DNA of 58,673 nucleotides from Gammaproteobacteria bacterium (lineage in GTDB: Bacteria > Pseudomonadota > Gammaproteobacteria > Pseudomonadales > Azotimanducaceae). Location: positions 1 through 58,673 of the forward strand of contig REEU01000295.1 of assembly GCA_007694905.1 (NCBI GenBank). Direction: 5' to 3'. The notes under the pieces were generated by a model. That model saw nothing but the letters and a program-made list of their open reading frames with translations. It was not told where the DNA came from and made no database searches. Made by a program: the position numbers and the translations under genes. Shown here in pieces: positions 57,202 to 58,673 of the stretch. Positions within the stretch are counted from its first letter, which is position 1. Each line of letters begins with the position of its first letter.

Positions 57202-58458
57202 ATGACCAAAAGTGAGGCCGAGAGCACAATGATCCGCCGGCAGACGCCGGCCGCTACGGTCATGGTCGCCCGCCAGCCGATCTTCGACCGCGCTCGCCGA
57301 CTTCATGGCTACGAACTTCTCTACCGGGGAGGCCAGCTCGACCACGCCGACATCACCAACGGCGACCACGCCACCGCTCATGTCGTCACGGCTGCGCTCA
57401 TGGACATCGGCCTCGACCGCATCGTTGCAAGAGAGACCGCCTACATCAACGTCACCCATGACTTTCTCGTATCCGGAGCCGCGCTGAACCTGCCCCCAGA
57501 GCGGGTGGTACTCGAGATTCTGGAGGACGTCGTCGTGGATGACGCCCTCGTGAAATCGGTGCGGCAATTGGCTCTGATGGGTTACCGGCTCGCACTCGAC
57601 GACTTCGTGCTTGCACCGAGCCGGCAACCCCTCCTGGAGTGGGCCACGGTGATCAAGCTCGACGTACTGGCATTGAGTTCGAGTGAGCTCGCCAGTCATG
57701 TGCAACAACTGGCGCCCCTGGGCGTCAAGCTGCTGGCGGAGAAGGTGGAGACCGATGCCCAGTACGAAGCCCTGTTGGACCTCGGATGCGACTACTTTCA
57801 AGGTTACTTCTTCGCCCGGCCAAACATCGTCACGGGCTCCCGACTGCCCGCAAACCGGCTTGCCACACTGCGGCTTCTGAGTACCGTTCACGATCCGGCC
57901 ACAACCATCGAGCAGGTAACGGAGTTGGTTGCGCAGGATCCAGCGCTTAGCTACCGGCTCATGCGTTTCATCAATTCTGCTGCTGTCGGTCTTCCCAAGC
58001 GGGTGACCTCTATCCACCGCGCCGTGCTCTACATCGGCCTTGATGCTGTCAAGCGTTGGGTCAGCCTGACTGCCCTCGCGCAAACAGACCACAAACACGC
58101 CGAACTGCTGGTGTTGACCCTCACCCGAGCTCGGATGATGGAGCAACTCAGCGCCCTGTTACCCGAAAACGATGCGGGGACAGCCTTCACCGTCGGGTTG
58201 TTCTCCACGCTGGATGCGTTCATGGATCAGCCACTGGCCAAGGTTGTGAAGCAGTTGCCGCTGGGCTCCGAGGTGACTGCCGCACTGCTTCGAGGAGAAG
58301 GACGCTACGGACGGGTGTTGCGCTGCGTCATCGACTATGAGGTTGGTCGCTGGGCGACTGCATGCAATGCCGCGTCCGACCTGTTCCCGGAACGACTTGC
58401 CTCACTTTATCCAGACGCTGTCGAATGGGCGCGCGGCGCCATGTTCGCCGCCCACTGA
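57202..58458 (+). CDS. EAL-HDOD signalling protein (YuxH type)
   Basis: The protein is about 418 aa. An EAL-like domain (about 20-220) is followed by an HDOD domain (about 215-400; EQVTELVAQDPALSYRLMRFINS). In this family the phosphodiesterase motif is changed: here the ELLYRG site replaces EALLR, and the family is generally thought not to hydrolyse c-di-GMP. It is a candidate c-di-GMP receptor. The ATG at 57202 is used; a GTG at 57199 overlaps, and 57229 is another ATG. It follows the kinase gene by 61 bases and may be in the same operon. Confidence 0.88.
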   Translation: MTKSEAESTMIRRQTPAATVMVARQPIFDRARRLHGYELLYRGGQLDHADITNGDHATAHVVTAALMDIGLDRIVARETAYINVTHDFLVSGAALNLPPERVVLEILEDVVVDDALVKSVRQLALMGYRLALDDFVLAPSRQPLLEWATVIKLDVLALSSSELASHVQQLAPLGVKLLAEKVETDAQYEALLDLGCDYFQGYFFARPNIVTGSRLPANRLATLRLLSTVHDPATTIEQVTELVAQDPALSYRLMRFINSAAVGLPKRVTSIHRAVLYIGLDAVKRWVSLTALAQTDHKHAELLVLTLTRARMMEQLSALLPENDAGTAFTVGLFSTLDAFMDQPLAKVVKQLPLGSEVTAALLRGEGRYGRVLRCVIDYEVGRWATACNAASDLFPERLASLYPDAVEWARGAMFAAH

Positions 58459-58622
58459 ACTGGCCTCAAATCATCGCCAGAACGGATCAGTTCGGATGCC
58501 GGCGCATGCTTCTAAAGGAGACGAATCTCCGTCTCGGATTGCTACAGCGGCTGCCCGATTGCTTCAAGGATCACGGGATTCCGTTGAACGCCGAGCATGA
58601 CATCCACGCGTTGGTCAGTTAG
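58459..58622 (+). pseudogene. IS1380-type transposase fragment
   Basis: The frame from 58458 ends at a TAG (58620-58622) and encodes MLLKETNLRLGLLQRLPDC and FKDHGIPLNAEHDIHALVS from 58506. This matches the N-terminal region of IS1380-family transposases (LLLRE, RLGL, a Cys-x-x-Asp-His segment and EH near ALVxQR). No start or upstream part is present beyond the 48 bases after the EAL-HDOD stop, and it breaks off at the window end. After the stop the sequence GGGAAGTGCTGATCAATTCC does not continue the family. It is a remnant, possibly cut by another element. Confidence 0.6.
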
Positions 58623-58673
58623 GGAAGTGCTGATCAATTCCTCCGCGACTCTGGCCCTCAGGGCGCGTTCGCA
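58459..58673. mobile_element. Insertion-sequence remnant at right edge
   Basis: The 215 bases after the last gene hold the IS1380-type fragment and about 50 following bases, not related to it, that begin TAGGGAAGTGCTGATC. They may be the end of a second element. The window ends before this can be judged. Confidence 0.4.

Overview
The window is GC-rich (low-to-mid 60s % GC by eye), densely packed chromosomal DNA of a gammaproteobacterium. The evidence is the fimV-truA-trpFBA-folC-dedD-cvpA-purF order, an E. coli-like sdhCDAB/gltA pair, PrmB next to AroC, an RpoS-type sigma factor, FimV, and a Pseudomonas-like RssB/STAS pair. The trp genes inside the truA-purF cluster suggest a Chromatiales/Ectothiorhodospiraceae-like lineage, but that placement is inference. 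No rRNA, CRISPR array or prophage is visible. Most genes are core metabolism and appear intact.

Layout. 1-15.8 kb, all minus strand: leuCDB-asd, then fimV-truA, trpFBA-folC-dedD-cvpA-purF and a MoxR ATPase cut by the left edge. accD, usually found before folC, is absent. leuCDB is divergent from a LysR regulator. 16.9-23.2 kb: a REP-type inverted pair, then gpsA-DUF4892-prmB-aroC and htpG, which has a near-consensus sigma-32 promoter. 23.2-36.1 kb: a TCA supercluster (sdhCDAB-sucAB-lpd-sucCD) divergent from gltA. 36.1-41.7 kb: a beta-hydroxyacid dehydrogenase, PpiB, a two-gene operon of an HTH-receiver response regulator and an RpoS-like sigma factor, a UspA protein and a degenerate GGDEF protein. 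41.8-48.5 kb: selenocysteine machinery (selA, selB, selC tRNA, selD fused to a flavoprotein) with an SDR gene inside. 48.7-53.4 kb: a small acidic protein, an FHA protein, tRNA-Ala(GGC), gltX, dusA and a TerB-like gene. 53.4-58.5 kb: a signalling block with a STAS protein, an RssB-like phosphatase whose receiver has Glu at the phosphoacceptor site, a hybrid histidine kinase and an EAL-HDOD protein. The right edge carries an IS1380-type transposase remnant.

How the genes fit together. The first third is amino-acid, folate and purine biosynthesis plus tRNA and translation-factor modification. The middle third is nearly a whole oxidative TCA segment. The rest mixes stress and signalling control (RpoS-like sigma, RssB-like phosphatase/STAS, USP, c-di-GMP-type proteins) with selenium incorporation. 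The least ordinary items are the response-regulator/RpoS-like operon with repeats upstream, the RssB-like protein with a fixed acidic side chain in its receiver, a 90-bp AT-rich tract inside leuD, and the unusual acceptor stem of the tRNA-Sec gene.
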